Part shown: one piece after another, positions 17,241 through 26,487 of the stretch
Position numbering within the stretch: the first letter of the stretch is position 1
Layout: every line of letters begins with the position of its first letter
Origin: Bradyrhizobium sp. SSBR45G
GTDB taxonomy: Bacteria > Pseudomonadota > Alphaproteobacteria > Rhizobiales > Xanthobacteraceae
Length of the DNA: 64,000 nucleotides
NCBI RefSeq assembly: GCF_030159255.1
Contig: NZ_BSCT01000001.1
Coordinates: 434,001 to 498,000 of the forward strand
Reading direction: 5' to 3'
Position numbers and translations under genes: made by a program
Notes under the pieces: generated by a model
The model's database searches: none
The model's input: only the letters and a program-made list of their open reading frames with translations
Told to the model about the DNA's origin: nothing

Positions 17241-18166
17241 GCTTTGGCCCCTCCCCTGATCATGCCCAGGAATCCATCGGGGAAGAACAGGATGACCACG
17301 AGCGCGATCACCGAGACGATCAGGGTGGCGAGCTCGCCGAGCGGCCGCAGCAACTCGCCCATGCCGATCAGGAAGATTGCGCCGATCGCGGCACCGATCA
17401 CGGTGCGCCGGCCGCCGAGCACGGCGGCGATGATGATCTGCACGCCGACGCCGACATCGACGAAGGTCGAGACCGAGGCGGTGCCCATGTAGAACACCAT
17501 CAGCGCGCCGGCGAGGCCGGAGAAGAACGCGCTGACGACGAAAGCGGCGAGCTTGTGCTTGGTGACGTTGAAGCCGAGCGCGCCGGCCTGGATCTTGTCC
17601 TGGCCGCTGGCCTGCAGGATCAGGCCGATCGCGCTACGCGACAGGCCGAAGAGAATCGCGCCTGACACCAGCATGAAGCCGAGCGCGATCCAGTAGTTGG
17701 TCTTGGCGTCGATCGAGATGACGTCGGGCACCGCGAGGCCGATCTCGCCGCCGGTCAGCCCGGCGGCGACGACGATGAAGTTCTGCAGCATCAGCACGGC
17801 CACCAGCGTGGTAAGGCCGAAATACGGTCCGCTGACGCGCAGCGCCGGCAGCGCCAGCACGACGCCGCCGACCACCGCCGCCAGCGCGCCGGCCGCGATG
17901 CACAGCCAGATCGACAGGCCCGGCGAGAAATGCGCGTCGAGAATGCCGGCCGTGTAGGCGCCGACGCCGATCAGGAAGGTCGGACCGAAATTGACCTCGC
18001 CGGCGAAGCCGAACAGGAGATCCCAGGACATCGCGAACACCGCCGTGTAGTACGCAACCGTCAGCAGTCCGAGGACGTAGCCCGAGACATAGGTCGGCAG
18101 CACGAGCGCGACAATTACGGTGGCGAGGCCGATCCAGAACAGCCTGGATGAGACGAAATTCGGCAT
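17237..18166 (-). CDS. branched-chain-amino-acid-type ABC transporter permease, LivM type
   Basis: A 309-residue inner-membrane permease from the ATG at 18166 (MPNFVSSRLFWIGLATVIVAL). A longer in-frame reading reaches into livH but makes no sense as protein. It has about nine hydrophobic segments and the family-typical MSWDLLFGFAGEVNFGPTFL and VLGGRRTVIGAAIGAIFLI. It starts two bases after the livH stop and overlaps the ATPase gene, so livK-type binding protein, livH, livM and livGF form one transcription unit. The substrate is an amino acid, amide or related compound; it cannot be fixed from the sequence. Confidence 0.92.
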   Translation of the reverse strand: MPNFVSSRLFWIGLATVIVALVLPTYVSGYVLGLLTVAYYTAVFAMSWDLLFGFAGEVNFGPTFLIGVGAYTAGILDAHFSPGLSIWLCIAAGALAAVVGGVVLALPALRVSGPYFGLTTLVAVLMLQNFIVVAAGLTGGEIGLAVPDVISIDAKTNYWIALGFMLVSGAILFGLSRSAIGLILQASGQDKIQAGALGFNVTKHKLAAFVVSAFFSGLAGALMVFYMGTASVSTFVDVGVGVQIIIAAVLGGRRTVIGAAIGAIFLIGMGELLRPLGELATLIVSVIALVVILFFPDGFLGMIRGGAKA

Positions 18167-18168
18167 CC

Positions 18169-19044
18169 TCACCTCCGTCCGAACAGCCCTTGCGGGCGCA
18201 GATACATGACGACGACGAGCAGCAGCAGCGCTGGAATGGTTCGATAGGCGGGCGAGATCAGATAGGCCGTGCCGGTCTCGAGATAGCCGACGACATAGGC
18301 CGCAATCAGCGAGCCGGAGACGCTGCCGAGGCCGCCGAGCACCACGATCGAGAATGCGCTCGCCGTCAGCGGCCCGACGCTGTAGGAGCTGACTCCTAGG
18401 AACATGCCGAGCAGGATGCCGGCGACGCCCGCCAGCAGGCCGTAGATGGCCCAGACGGTGAGATAGATCGACGACAGCTCGATGCCCAGCAAGGTGACGC
18501 CGCGCGGGTTCATCGATGCCGCCATCACCGCCTTGCCGCGCCGGGTGCGGTTGACGAGAAACCACAACAACCCGATCGCGACCCAGCAGATCACGGCCGT
18601 GAAGTATTCGTTGCGCGGCGTCCGCACGCCGAGCACCGTGGTCACGCCTTCGACGATCGGCAGCACGGTCTTGGCGTTGTTGGTGAAGGCATAGGCGATC
18701 GCCTCCTGGATGATGATGCCCCAGAGCAGCGTCGCAGTCAGGATGAAGATCTCCTTCTCCGATTCCGCGATCACCTTGGAGCGCTGGATCGGCCTCACGG
18801 CGATGAAATAGGTGGCGAAGGCCAAAATGAAGCCGGCGATGATGCCAATCAGCGCGCCGGTATAGGGCCCGACGCCGAATTCGCTCGCGGCAGCCCAGGC
18901 TGCGACCGCGGCGCCGACCATGATGGCGCCGTGAGAGAGGTTGAGCACGCCCGAGACACCGAAGATGAGCGTGAAGCCGGTCGCGCCGAGCGCATACAGC
19001 GCGCTGATGGCGAAGCCATCAATCAAGATCTGCCAGAACAGCAT
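18169..19044 (-). CDS. branched-chain-amino-acid-type ABC transporter permease, LivH type
   Basis: A 291-residue permease starting MLFWQILIDGFAISALYALG at 19044, chosen because AGG lies seven bases upstream and the first helix begins at once; a longer TTG start at 19077 is possible. Family motifs include LIFGVSGVLNLSHGAIMVGA and SIVVLGGLGSVSGSLIAAYV. It pairs with LivM as the membrane channel of the transporter. The gap to the binding-protein gene upstream is about 70 bases. Confidence 0.92.
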   Translation of the reverse strand: MLFWQILIDGFAISALYALGATGFTLIFGVSGVLNLSHGAIMVGAAVAAWAAASEFGVGPYTGALIGIIAGFILAFATYFIAVRPIQRSKVIAESEKEIFILTATLLWGIIIQEAIAYAFTNNAKTVLPIVEGVTTVLGVRTPRNEYFTAVICWVAIGLLWFLVNRTRRGKAVMAASMNPRGVTLLGIELSSIYLTVWAIYGLLAGVAGILLGMFLGVSSYSVGPLTASAFSIVVLGGLGSVSGSLIAAYVVGYLETGTAYLISPAYRTIPALLLLVVVMYLRPQGLFGRR

Positions 19045-19113
19045 TGAAAACCTAAAACGTCGGACTGAGGCACCCAAAAAATGGGCCGCTCGTTCGAGCG
19101 GCCCCGCGATGCG

Positions 19114-20346
19114 TCAGTTGCTGGCCGCCTTGAGCTTGATGAAGGACGGCCAGGTGATCGTGCCGGCCGCGAGTTCCTTCGGCCAGACATTGACCTGCTT
19201 GCCGCTCTGCCACTGCAGCATCAGCCCGGTGATGTAGCCCTTCCCCGTCCGCAGCGCATGCGGGTTCGCATCGCCCTTCGGCTTGAACGCGATGCGGCCG
19301 ATGGTGCCGACATAGTCGGTCGCCTCCATCGCCTCGACCATCTTGTCGGGATCGGTGCCGCCGGCGCGATGGATCGCGTCCGCGATCATGTAAACGTCGT
19401 CGTAGGACGTGTAGCCGGCATAGGACGGGAAGTTGCCGAACTTCTTCTGATAGGCCTCGACGAAGGGCAGCGTCTTCGGCGTCACGGCAACGCCGGGTCC
19501 CGACACGGCATTGTAGAACACGCCCTCGACGGCGCCGTTGGTGTCCTTCCAGAACGTCGAGTTGGTGGCCTGCGAGGAGATGCCGAACATCGGGATCGGC
19601 ACCTGCTGGCTCTTCCACTGCACCGTCGGCTGGGTGCCGACATGCGAGATGCCGGTGATCATGACGTCCGGCTTCAGGCCTTCGATCTTGTTGAAGATCG
19701 GCGTGAAGTCGGTCGTATCCGGCGACATGCGGATGTGGTCGACGACCTTGAGCCCGATCTCAGGCAGGCACTTCTCGTAGCCCGCATCGAGCGGCGTCGT
19801 CCACGCCGCGTCCTCGCTCATGATCACGGCGGTCTTCATCTTGTAGGGCTCGACTAGCAGATCCTTGGCGGCGTCGCAGACGAGGCCGGCCAGCGAGGTC
19901 GAGGTCAGGTAGCCGTGGAACGTGTATTTGAGCTGGTCGTAGTTCTTGGCGATGTTCTGGGTGATGACGTCGGACGCGGCACCGGGCGTGATCATCAGCG
20001 TCTTGAGGCGCCCTGCCCACGGCTCCAGCGCCAGCACGACCTCGGAAATGTAGCTCGCGATGACGGCGTTGACCTTGTCCTCGCTGACCGCGCGCTGGAA
20101 GGCGCGCACCGACTCCGCCGACGAGGAATGATTGTCATAGACGACGATCTCGATCTTGCGGCCGTCGATGCCGCCCTTGGCATTGATCTCCTCGGCAGCC
20201 AGCTGCGCTGCGGGTGCGATCGACGAGCCGGCCACCGCCTGCGCTTCGGCGATCACGCCGATCCGGATCGGATCCGCCGCCGAGGCGGCCGAGGAAATGA
20301 GCGCGGTTGCGCAGCCCGCAAGCAAGACCGACTTGAGCGACATCAT
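19114..20346 (-). CDS. periplasmic substrate-binding protein of the Liv-type ABC transporter
   Basis: A 410-residue type I solute-binding protein from the ATG at 20346 (MMSLKSVLLAGC), where GGGAGG lies four bases upstream. The signal peptide ends near SAASAADP. The mature part has the LivK-family opening IRIGVIAEAQAVAGSSIAPAAQLAAEEINAKGG and GRKIEIVVYDN. Later parts (TGISHVGTQPTVQWKSQQVP, YTSYDDVYMIADAIHRAGGT) are typical of the urea/short-chain-amide and aliphatic-amino-acid branch. It is the first gene of the transporter operon. Confidence 0.92.
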   Translation of the reverse strand: MMSLKSVLLAGCATALISSAASAADPIRIGVIAEAQAVAGSSIAPAAQLAAEEINAKGGIDGRKIEIVVYDNHSSSAESVRAFQRAVSEDKVNAVIASYISEVVLALEPWAGRLKTLMITPGAASDVITQNIAKNYDQLKYTFHGYLTSTSLAGLVCDAAKDLLVEPYKMKTAVIMSEDAAWTTPLDAGYEKCLPEIGLKVVDHIRMSPDTTDFTPIFNKIEGLKPDVMITGISHVGTQPTVQWKSQQVPIPMFGISSQATNSTFWKDTNGAVEGVFYNAVSGPGVAVTPKTLPFVEAYQKKFGNFPSYAGYTSYDDVYMIADAIHRAGGTDPDKMVEAMEATDYVGTIGRIAFKPKGDANPHALRTGKGYITGLMLQWQSGKQVNVWPKELAAGTITWPSFIKLKAASN

Positions 20347-20632
20347 GAAACCTCCCGAATCTCTTATGTGCCTCTGACGGGCACCGAGAGTGTGATCGTG
20401 CATTCCGTCGTGAGCAAGTGCGCCGCGCAGGCCCGGCTCTGCATTTTCAGCATGATGTCGCTGCGAACGTCTCGCGACAGCGGCGACACGATTCAGCGAA
20501 AGCCCGGCGGCGGAGCTTTGTTCCTGCTCTGCCGTGGACCTTCCACGCGACGGCATGCGCTGCACTGCAGCGCCATCCCGGGCCCGGAGCCTCGCGATTG
20601 CTGCAGCGCCTTCATCGCGAGGTCGGCTGCCG

Positions 20633-21343
20633 CTATTGACCCAGCATCTCGTGGACGTCGTAGGTCATCACGGCGAGCAGCGCCGCGAGCGCCAGATAGG
20701 TGCCGGCATATTCCAGCTTGGTCTGCAACGTCGTGCCGTAATACGCGACGTTCTCGGGCGCGGAGGGATCATAGCGCCACGCCTTCATCACTTGCGGCGC
20801 CGCGAGGACTGCGATGATGATGAGCATCGGGCTCGGCCGGTAGAACATCAAGGCGAGCAGCAGGGGCACGCCGAGAAACCAGATGCGCGGGCTGAGGACG
20901 CTGGTCACGCGGCCGCCATCGAGCGGCGAGATCGGCAGCAGGTTGAACAGGTTGAGGAACAGGCCCGAATAGGCGATCGCAAGCAGCAGATTGCTGCCCT
21001 CCGATCGCGCCCACAGATAGACCGCCAGCGCCGAGGCGGTCCCGACCAGCGGGCCGGCAAGTGCCACATAGGCCTCGGTCTCGACGTCGACCGGCTGATC
21101 CTTGAGCGCGATCCACGCGCCCACGAACGGGATGAAGGCGGGCGCGCCGACATCGAGGCCGCGCTGCCGTGCCGCGATGTAGTGCCCCATCTCGTGGGCG
21201 AACAGCAGCGCGATGAAGCCCGCCGCATAGCGCCAGCCCCAGATGCCCGCATAGACCACCAGCGACAGCAGCATCGTGCCGCCGCTCATGGCGAGCTTGC
21301 CCCACTTCAGGCCGGAGAACAGGATCAGCAGCAGCGCCTTCAC
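20633..21343 (-). CDS. site-2-protease-type membrane metalloprotease (M50 family)
   Basis: A 236-residue polytopic membrane protein with the zinc-binding HEMGH motif in ALLFAHEMGHYIAARQRG and the second M50 motif NLLPISPLDGGRV, whose Asp is the third ligand. About six hydrophobic segments are visible and there is no PDZ domain, so it is the minimal intramembrane protease form. The GTG start at 21343 overlaps the stop of the DUF2167 gene by four bases (GTGA), which indicates translational coupling. The substrate is unknown; M50 enzymes cleave membrane-embedded regulators or signal remnants. Confidence 0.85.
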   Translation of the reverse strand: MKALLLILFSGLKWGKLAMSGGTMLLSLVVYAGIWGWRYAAGFIALLFAHEMGHYIAARQRGLDVGAPAFIPFVGAWIALKDQPVDVETEAYVALAGPLVGTASALAVYLWARSEGSNLLLAIAYSGLFLNLFNLLPISPLDGGRVTSVLSPRIWFLGVPLLLALMFYRPSPMLIIIAVLAAPQVMKAWRYDPSAPENVAYYGTTLQTKLEYAGTYLALAALLAVMTYDVHEMLGQ

Positions 21344-22275
21344 GCCGGCCCGCCCGCATTGTCGCTGCGCGGCTTGCGGCGGAAGAAGTTCATGACGGCA
21401 GCCCCGAACCCGATCACCGCGAAGATGATGATCTTGGCGAACTTCAGGACGAACGCTCCCGCTAGCGCCAGTAGTCCGAGCTTCTTCGCGGCGACGCCGC
21501 CGACCAGGGCCAGCAGCCCATATTCGGCGATGCGATCGGTGCTGGCGCTGAAATCTTCATAGCGCTTGCCGGCATTGTAGGAGAGATCGGACAGCAGCTC
21601 GCGCGCGACCGCCTTGTCGCTGGCAATGCGCTCGGAGCCGGACAGCAGATTCAGGCTGAAATAGCCGTCTCGTCCGAGCGCGAAGGTGTTGTAGTTGACG
21701 TTCTTCGGCGCATCGTCGGGCTGGCCCTTCTCCTTGGCGAGCAGCGACCAGACGAGGCGATGGGTGGTCGCGTCATAGGCCGGAGGCTCGATCCAGCCGA
21801 TGACAGCCATTTCGGGAAATCCCCGCGCGACGCGATCCTGGTTGGACTCCTCGGCGCCGGCGCGCAGATTGCTGAGAAGCTCGTCGGCGTTCCAGTTCTT
21901 GGCATCATCGTCTTTGATGTAGCCGTCCTTGATGTGCTTGATCACCACCATCCAGCCGTCGTCCTGGCGTTTGCCGACGACGAGCCCGACGAAGGTCGCG
22001 TCGTTGACGACGTTGCCGAGCGCGCGCAGCACCCGCAGGCCTTCGCTCTTCGGCACGTAGAAGTAGTCCGACGGCAGTTTCAGCGTGCCCTGATCGATCA
22101 GTGCGATGTCGCTCGGGCCGTCAGTCCCGGCCTGGCTGGCGGCCTGCCAGGCGGCCATCAGTTCGGCCTTGCGCGTGGCCTCATCCGCCGGCGCGGCCTG
22201 CGCCGACGCGCAAACTGCCCCGCACAAGAATGCAGCGCACAACACCGCGCGCGCGATTACGATCAAACTCTGCAC
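21340..22275 (-). CDS. DUF2167 family membrane protein
   Basis: A 311-residue protein with an N-terminal signal segment (LIVIARAVLCAAFLCGAVCASAQA), an extracytoplasmic domain and two C-terminal hydrophobic stretches ending in a basic tail. The extracytoplasmic domain has phrases I recognise from DUF2167: LPSDYFYVP, GWIEPPAYDATTHRLVWSLL and NYNTFALGRDGYFSLNLL. The start is a GTG at 22275. It is co-transcribed with, and coupled to, the M50 protease. The biochemical role of DUF2167 is not established; the genomic pairing suggests the two proteins act together at the membrane. Confidence 0.8.
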   Translation of the reverse strand: MQSLIVIARAVLCAAFLCGAVCASAQAAPADEATRKAELMAAWQAASQAGTDGPSDIALIDQGTLKLPSDYFYVPKSEGLRVLRALGNVVNDATFVGLVVGKRQDDGWMVVIKHIKDGYIKDDDAKNWNADELLSNLRAGAEESNQDRVARGFPEMAVIGWIEPPAYDATTHRLVWSLLAKEKGQPDDAPKNVNYNTFALGRDGYFSLNLLSGSERIASDKAVARELLSDLSYNAGKRYEDFSASTDRIAEYGLLALVGGVAAKKLGLLALAGAFVLKFAKIIIFAVIGFGAAVMNFFRRKPRSDNAGGPA

Positions 22276-22389
22276 CGCCCCAATCCCTCACAACCTCAAG
22301 ATGACGGGTCAGATAGTACCTTGAAGGTCGACGCGCGTGCAAGGAACCCGCTTCTCAGCAAGCCGGCGGCGGGGAAGATTGTCCGAAAA

Positions 22390-22432
22390 CGCCCCCTCCT
22401 CGTCACGACGCTGTCTTGCTTTCGGCCAAAGC
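22390..22432 (+). promoter_or_regulatory. conserved upstream element (copy B) of the coiled-coil paralogue
   Basis: The partner of 14758-14799; see that entry for the shared blocks. It lies about 77 bases upstream of the ATG at 22509, in the divergent region shared with the DUF2167 gene. Confidence 0.5.
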
Positions 22433-22508
22433 GGCGGGTCGAGTCACGTTTGAAAATTCAAGGACAAAAGCGGCGTCGGCGGCGGGCGTTTAGGGTTTGG
22501 GGATCACC

Positions 22509-23330
22509 ATGCAGTCCACACAGAATGTGCAACAGATCGATCCGAGCGAGATCGGGCTCGCCCCGGAGAAGCCGGAGAAGGCCGGCTACGACCAGCTGTA
22601 TCGGCGGGTCCTGCGCGAGGTGCTGACCCGGATCGACACGCGCCTTGCGGCGATCGAGAAGCCGGGTGTGGCGGCGGACGCCGCGGCAGCGGCGAGCACC
22701 GGCCACGCGGCCGGCCATGAGGGCGGCCGCTGGGCACGCATCAAGGCGCCGCTCGGCAAGCTGCGCGGCCGCAACGCCGTGGGTCTCGCTCTGCTGGTCG
22801 TGCTGGTCGGAGGCTCCGTCGCCTGGTCACAGCGCGAGGCCGGCACGTCGTTGATGGATCGCTGGATGCCCGGCTCGAGCGAAACGTCTCAGGAGGAGGC
22901 CTCGGCCCAGCCGGGCAACGAGGATGCCATGATGTCGAATGCCTCGTTGCGCGGGACGGAGGATGGCGCCACCCCCGCCGCTCCGGGCACGCTGATGCAG
23001 CGGATGGCGCGCGACATCGCCGAGCTGCAGCAGGGCATCGAGCAGATCAAGTCCACGCAGGATCAGGCCAGCCGCGATCATACGCGCGCCATCGAGCAGT
23101 TGCAGGCCGGCCAGGACCAGCTGATGCGCCTGGTATCGCGGATGTCGAACCAGGCTGCTCAGGCGCGCGGCGCGACAGGGGCGCCGACCCCGCCGCAGCA
23201 GATCATCGTGACGCCGCAGCCGCGGACCACCACGGGGCTCGCTCGAAACCAGCCGCAGCAGCAGGGCTCGACCATCGGGACGTTCCTGACCCGCAACACC
23301 TCCGGGATTCAATCGCCGCTGCCGCGCTGA
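22509..23330 (+). CDS. membrane-anchored coiled-coil protein, paralogue of the gene at 14859
   Basis: A 273-residue product starting MQSTQNVQQIDPSEIGLAPE at the ATG at 22509; a TTG at 22497 is the longer alternative. Order: N-terminal helix YDQLYRRVLREVLTRIDTRL, short linker, one membrane helix (AVGLALLVVLVGGSVAWS), linker, coiled coil containing STQDQASRDHTRAIEQLQAG, then a Gln/Pro/Thr-rich tail. The N-terminal helix and the coiled-coil block match the gene at 14859 closely, while linkers and tails differ. It faces the exported Ala/Pro-rich gene on the opposite strand. Function unknown. Confidence 0.78.
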   Translation: MQSTQNVQQIDPSEIGLAPEKPEKAGYDQLYRRVLREVLTRIDTRLAAIEKPGVAADAAAAASTGHAAGHEGGRWARIKAPLGKLRGRNAVGLALLVVLVGGSVAWSQREAGTSLMDRWMPGSSETSQEEASAQPGNEDAMMSNASLRGTEDGATPAAPGTLMQRMARDIAELQQGIEQIKSTQDQASRDHTRAIEQLQAGQDQLMRLVSRMSNQAAQARGATGAPTPPQQIIVTPQPRTTTGLARNQPQQQGSTIGTFLTRNTSGIQSPLPR

Positions 23331-23374
23331 TTGCGCGATCAGCAGCGGCCCGGCGCGATGCCCGCATGGCGCGG

Positions 23375-24241
23375 TTATGAGCAGGTGTGAACCTGCCCAT
23401 CATAGCCGCGATACGTCCCCTTCGCAGCATCATAGGTCCGGAAGCTCTTGCAGCTGACGCCGCCCCGCTTCACGTCGTTCTTCTTTGCGGCGTGGCGCTT
23501 GCGCTTGGCCGGCTTGTCGTCATCGCCATTGGCGTGATGATGATGCGCATGCTGCGCTTCCGGCTTCGGTGATGCGCCTGCGCCATCCTGCTTGGTGCCG
23601 GCGGCGGTTGCGGATGCAGCCGGCGGCTCGGGCTTCTTGGTCTCGGTCGGCGCCGGTGCAGGCTTCACCTCGGCCGCGGCGGCGGGCTTTTCGACGGGTG
23701 CCGATGCAGCCGGCTTGCTTTCAGCGGCCTTGTCTTCAGGCTTGTCTTCAACCTTGGCCGGCGCCGGGACGTCCTTCGCGATAGCAGGCGTCTCAACCGC
23801 CGGTGCTGCAGGCTTCGCCTCGGTCACGACCGGCTTCGGGGCGGCGTCGGTCTCTGCCTTGGCTTCGTCCTTGGGGGCGGCCGGCTTGCCATCGGCCGGC
23901 GTTTCGGGGGCCGATGGCTTGGCCTCGGCCTCGACAGGCTTGGGCGCCTCGGCGGCCGCCGCCGGCTCGGCCGACTTTTCAGCAGCCGCCTTCTCCGGCT
24001 CCGCTGCGCCGGCCGGCTTGTCCGCGGCCTGCTCGGCGGGCTTGGTGTCGGTGGCGGCTTTCGCCTCGGGCTCTGCCGGCTTGTCAGCCGGCGCAGCGGC
24101 AGAACTCTCGGCGGCGGGCTTGGCCGCGTCGCTTGTCGAACTCTGCGCCCAGGCACTGGCGCTCGCGATCGCTCCCACGACACAGAACAGCACGCCAGCG
24201 CGGAGGATGAGGGCGGTCGGACGAACGATGGAAACTTGCAT
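23375..24241 (-). CDS. exported Ala/Pro/Lys/Glu-rich protein with a BA14K-like C-terminus
   Basis: A 288-residue protein with a signal peptide (ILRAGVLFCVVGAIASASAWAQ). Residues about 35-240 are low complexity, repeating AEPKPAxxAEAKP-like units, so the region should be extended and disordered. A His cluster (HAHHHHANGD) and a basic stretch (KPAKRKRHAAKK) follow, then a small Cys-containing end, CKSFRTYDAAKGTYRGYDG. That end resembles the terminal motif of BA14K-like exported proteins of Rhizobiales (SYDPASGTYLGYDG type). It probably sits in the periplasm or cell wall with the small domain as the functional part. Confidence 0.72.
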   Translation of the reverse strand: MQVSIVRPTALILRAGVLFCVVGAIASASAWAQSSTSDAAKPAAESSAAAPADKPAEPEAKAATDTKPAEQAADKPAGAAEPEKAAAEKSAEPAAAAEAPKPVEAEAKPSAPETPADGKPAAPKDEAKAETDAAPKPVVTEAKPAAPAVETPAIAKDVPAPAKVEDKPEDKAAESKPAASAPVEKPAAAAEVKPAPAPTETKKPEPPAASATAAGTKQDGAGASPKPEAQHAHHHHANGDDDKPAKRKRHAAKKNDVKRGGVSCKSFRTYDAAKGTYRGYDGQVHTCS

Positions 24242-24487
24242 GCAGGAAATCTCGGTTATGGAGCCGGCAGCCAGCGGTTTACGTCAAATTCCTTGCCCTT
24301 TCCCCTCGAAATGCTCGCACGTGCAAAAGAGTCGCACGCGGTTTGCTTTCCGCATCGCGTCTTTGCTATCTCCGCGTGAAGCCACGCGGATGATCAATCA
24401 ACGTCAGGTGATGGGCGGCCCGGCCGATTGACGCTGAGCCCCGCATTGATAGACGTCGGATGTCTGCTCAACCGCGGAGTGACTGTG

Positions 24488-25612
24488 ATGGACCGTCGCA
24501 GGTTTCTCGCCGCCGGCCTTGCCCTCGCCGCGGCCGGTTCAGCCCGGGCACAGCAGCATCCGCATCCTCCGCTCACGCCCGCCCCCTCCTCCGTCGCGCC
24601 GTTCGCGCGGCTGCGCGAAGGCGGTGCGATGAGCGACCATCTGATGCCGGGCGAGGACGCGCAGCGCGTCGCCGACAGTCCGGCACCGGCGGGGCCGCCC
24701 GGGCGCTGGATCGCGCGTGCCGCCCTGCCCCTGCCGCGCTCGGAGATGGCCTGGGCGACCGCCTGGGCCGGCCGCATCCACATCATCGGCGGCTATGGCG
24801 AAGGCCGCGTCGACCGCACCTATCATCATGTCTACGATCCCCAGGCTGATCGCTGGTTCACGGCAGCGCCGCTGCCACGCGGCGCCAATCACGTCGCCGT
24901 CGTCGCGCATGACGGCCGCGTCTACGCACTCGGCGGCTTCGTCGAGCAGAACCGGCTCGCGATCGCCGATGCCAGCGCCTACGACATTGCATCTGATCGC
25001 TGGAGCGCAGTCGCGCCATTGCCACGGCCGCGCGGCGCGGCGGCGGTTGTCGCGCAGAACGGTCTGATCCATCTGATCGGCGGCGCCTCGGATCCAAAGG
25101 AAGAGCGCGCCAGCGTCGGCTGGCACGAGGTCTACGATCCCACATCCGATCGCTGGAGCCGCCGCAAGGCCCTGCCCGGCGCGCGCGATCACATTGGCTG
25201 CGTCGCGCATGACGGTCTCGTCCATGTCATCGGCGGTCGCTTCAACACATTCGAGTACAACACCGACCTGCATCACGTGTACATCGCCGATCGCGACACC
25301 TGGGAGACGCGCAAGCCGATGCCGACCGCGCGCTCCGGGCACGGGCTCGTCGCCTATCGCGGCCGTCTGTTCGCGATGGGCGGCGAAGCCGGCGTGATCG
25401 CCAACGGCCAGATTACTGAGCCGCGCGTGTTCGCGCAGATGGAGAGCTACGATCCGGCGTTGGACAGCTGGCAGCGGCATCAGCCGATGATCACCGCGCG
25501 CCACGCGGTCGGCGCCGCCGCCGTGGGCGACTGGATCTACGTCGCCGGTGGCGGCGCGGTGACCGGCGGTGCCGTGCAGTCGGCCGTGCACGAGGCGTTC
25601 ACGCTCGCCTGA
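24488..25612 (+). CDS. Tat-exported kelch-repeat beta-propeller protein
   Basis: A 374-residue protein from the ATG at 24488, which gives a good twin-arginine leader (MDRRRFLAAGLALAAAGSARA); in-frame upstream starts would bury it. From about residue 70 there are six kelch-like units of about 50 residues, each with GG after a hydrophobic strand and a later Tyr-Asp-P..D.W phrase: HIIGGYGEG with VYDPQADRW, YALGGFVEQ with AYDIASDRW, HLIGGASD with VYDPTSDRW, HVIGGRF, FAMGGEAG and YVAGGGA. This predicts a six-bladed propeller in the periplasm. No enzymatic residues are recognisable; a cofactor-free binding role or a YjhT-like sugar role is possible. Confidence 0.82.
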   Translation: MDRRRFLAAGLALAAAGSARAQQHPHPPLTPAPSSVAPFARLREGGAMSDHLMPGEDAQRVADSPAPAGPPGRWIARAALPLPRSEMAWATAWAGRIHIIGGYGEGRVDRTYHHVYDPQADRWFTAAPLPRGANHVAVVAHDGRVYALGGFVEQNRLAIADASAYDIASDRWSAVAPLPRPRGAAAVVAQNGLIHLIGGASDPKEERASVGWHEVYDPTSDRWSRRKALPGARDHIGCVAHDGLVHVIGGRFNTFEYNTDLHHVYIADRDTWETRKPMPTARSGHGLVAYRGRLFAMGGEAGVIANGQITEPRVFAQMESYDPALDSWQRHQPMITARHAVGAAAVGDWIYVAGGGAVTGGAVQSAVHEAFTLA

Positions 25613-25661
25613 TCACAGCCGCTCCTGCGCGCAACACAGACAATGTCGGCCGGAAACTCCG

Positions 25662-26423
25662 TTACGGCTGGGCCTGGCCGAAGCTCAGCAGATTGGCGAT
25701 CCGACCGAGCACGTAGGTGAAGGTCGTGACCTCCGAGGGATAGGGCCCTCTGTTGCCTTCGATCGTCGTGACGATTCCGTCCGCATAGGAGTTGACGAGA
25801 CCGATATGACCCAGCCACGGCTCTGCCTTGGTCGCGCGCGTGAACACGATGATGTCTCCGGGCTCCGGCGGATTGGTAACCGAGGCCGTGTAGAGCCAGC
25901 CCTTTTTCTTGAACTGCCCGAGAATATCCTGCGCGCCGACGGAGTATTTGAACGGAATTCCACTGGTCGAGTTCGCGAAGCAATACGACACGAAGCCGGC
26001 GCACCAGCTGCTTCCCATGGGCACGAGGCCGTTGAGATATTTCTCGACGTCGGGTCCAAGGTTGTCGCCGCCCTTCTCACCGGCTCCCCGGTCCATTTCC
26101 GCGATGGCGACCTTCAGGGCCGCGTTTCCGGATTGGGATCCGCCGCTGAAGGTACGAACCGGAGCTGACGGCGTGACGGGTGGTGGAGTTGGTGCGCGCC
26201 GGCCGAGAACCACGTCCATCGCATATTTCGTCAGCGGGCCGACTTCGCCGTCGATGACCAGAGGGGCTCCCCGCGGATCGAGATTCTGAGCTTGGAATTT
26301 CTTCACGGCGTTCACGACACCGGCATTGAAGATGCTGCCTGGAGCACTCAGCAGGCCCAACGACACCAGATCGTTGGTCAGTTGCAGGACGTCCGGTCCT
26401 TTGTCTCCGCTTTGAAGAAACAT
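25662..26423 (-). CDS. peptidoglycan-binding CHAP-type amidase, no signal peptide
   Basis: A 253-residue protein. Residues about 1-70 form a PG_binding_1-like domain (GDKGPDVLQLTNDLVSLGLL, VIDGEVGPLTKYAMD). A Pro-rich linker follows, then a CHAP/NlpC-like papain-fold domain with Cys141 in SSWCAGFVSYCF, His206 in WLGHIGLVNSY and a polar third residue in IEGN. Such domains cut peptidoglycan stem peptides or amide bonds. There is no Sec or Tat leader. It lies 64 bases downstream of another lytic gene with the same N-terminal domain type, so the two probably form an operon. Confidence 0.82.
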   Translation of the reverse strand: MFLQSGDKGPDVLQLTNDLVSLGLLSAPGSIFNAGVVNAVKKFQAQNLDPRGAPLVIDGEVGPLTKYAMDVVLGRRAPTPPPVTPSAPVRTFSGGSQSGNAALKVAIAEMDRGAGEKGGDNLGPDVEKYLNGLVPMGSSWCAGFVSYCFANSTSGIPFKYSVGAQDILGQFKKKGWLYTASVTNPPEPGDIIVFTRATKAEPWLGHIGLVNSYADGIVTTIEGNRGPYPSEVTTFTYVLGRIANLLSFGQAQP

Positions 26424-26487
26424 TGTCCATCCTCCCCAAGATCATCCGGTCGCGACACATGCCAGCCCGGGCCAGGCTTGCGCTGGC

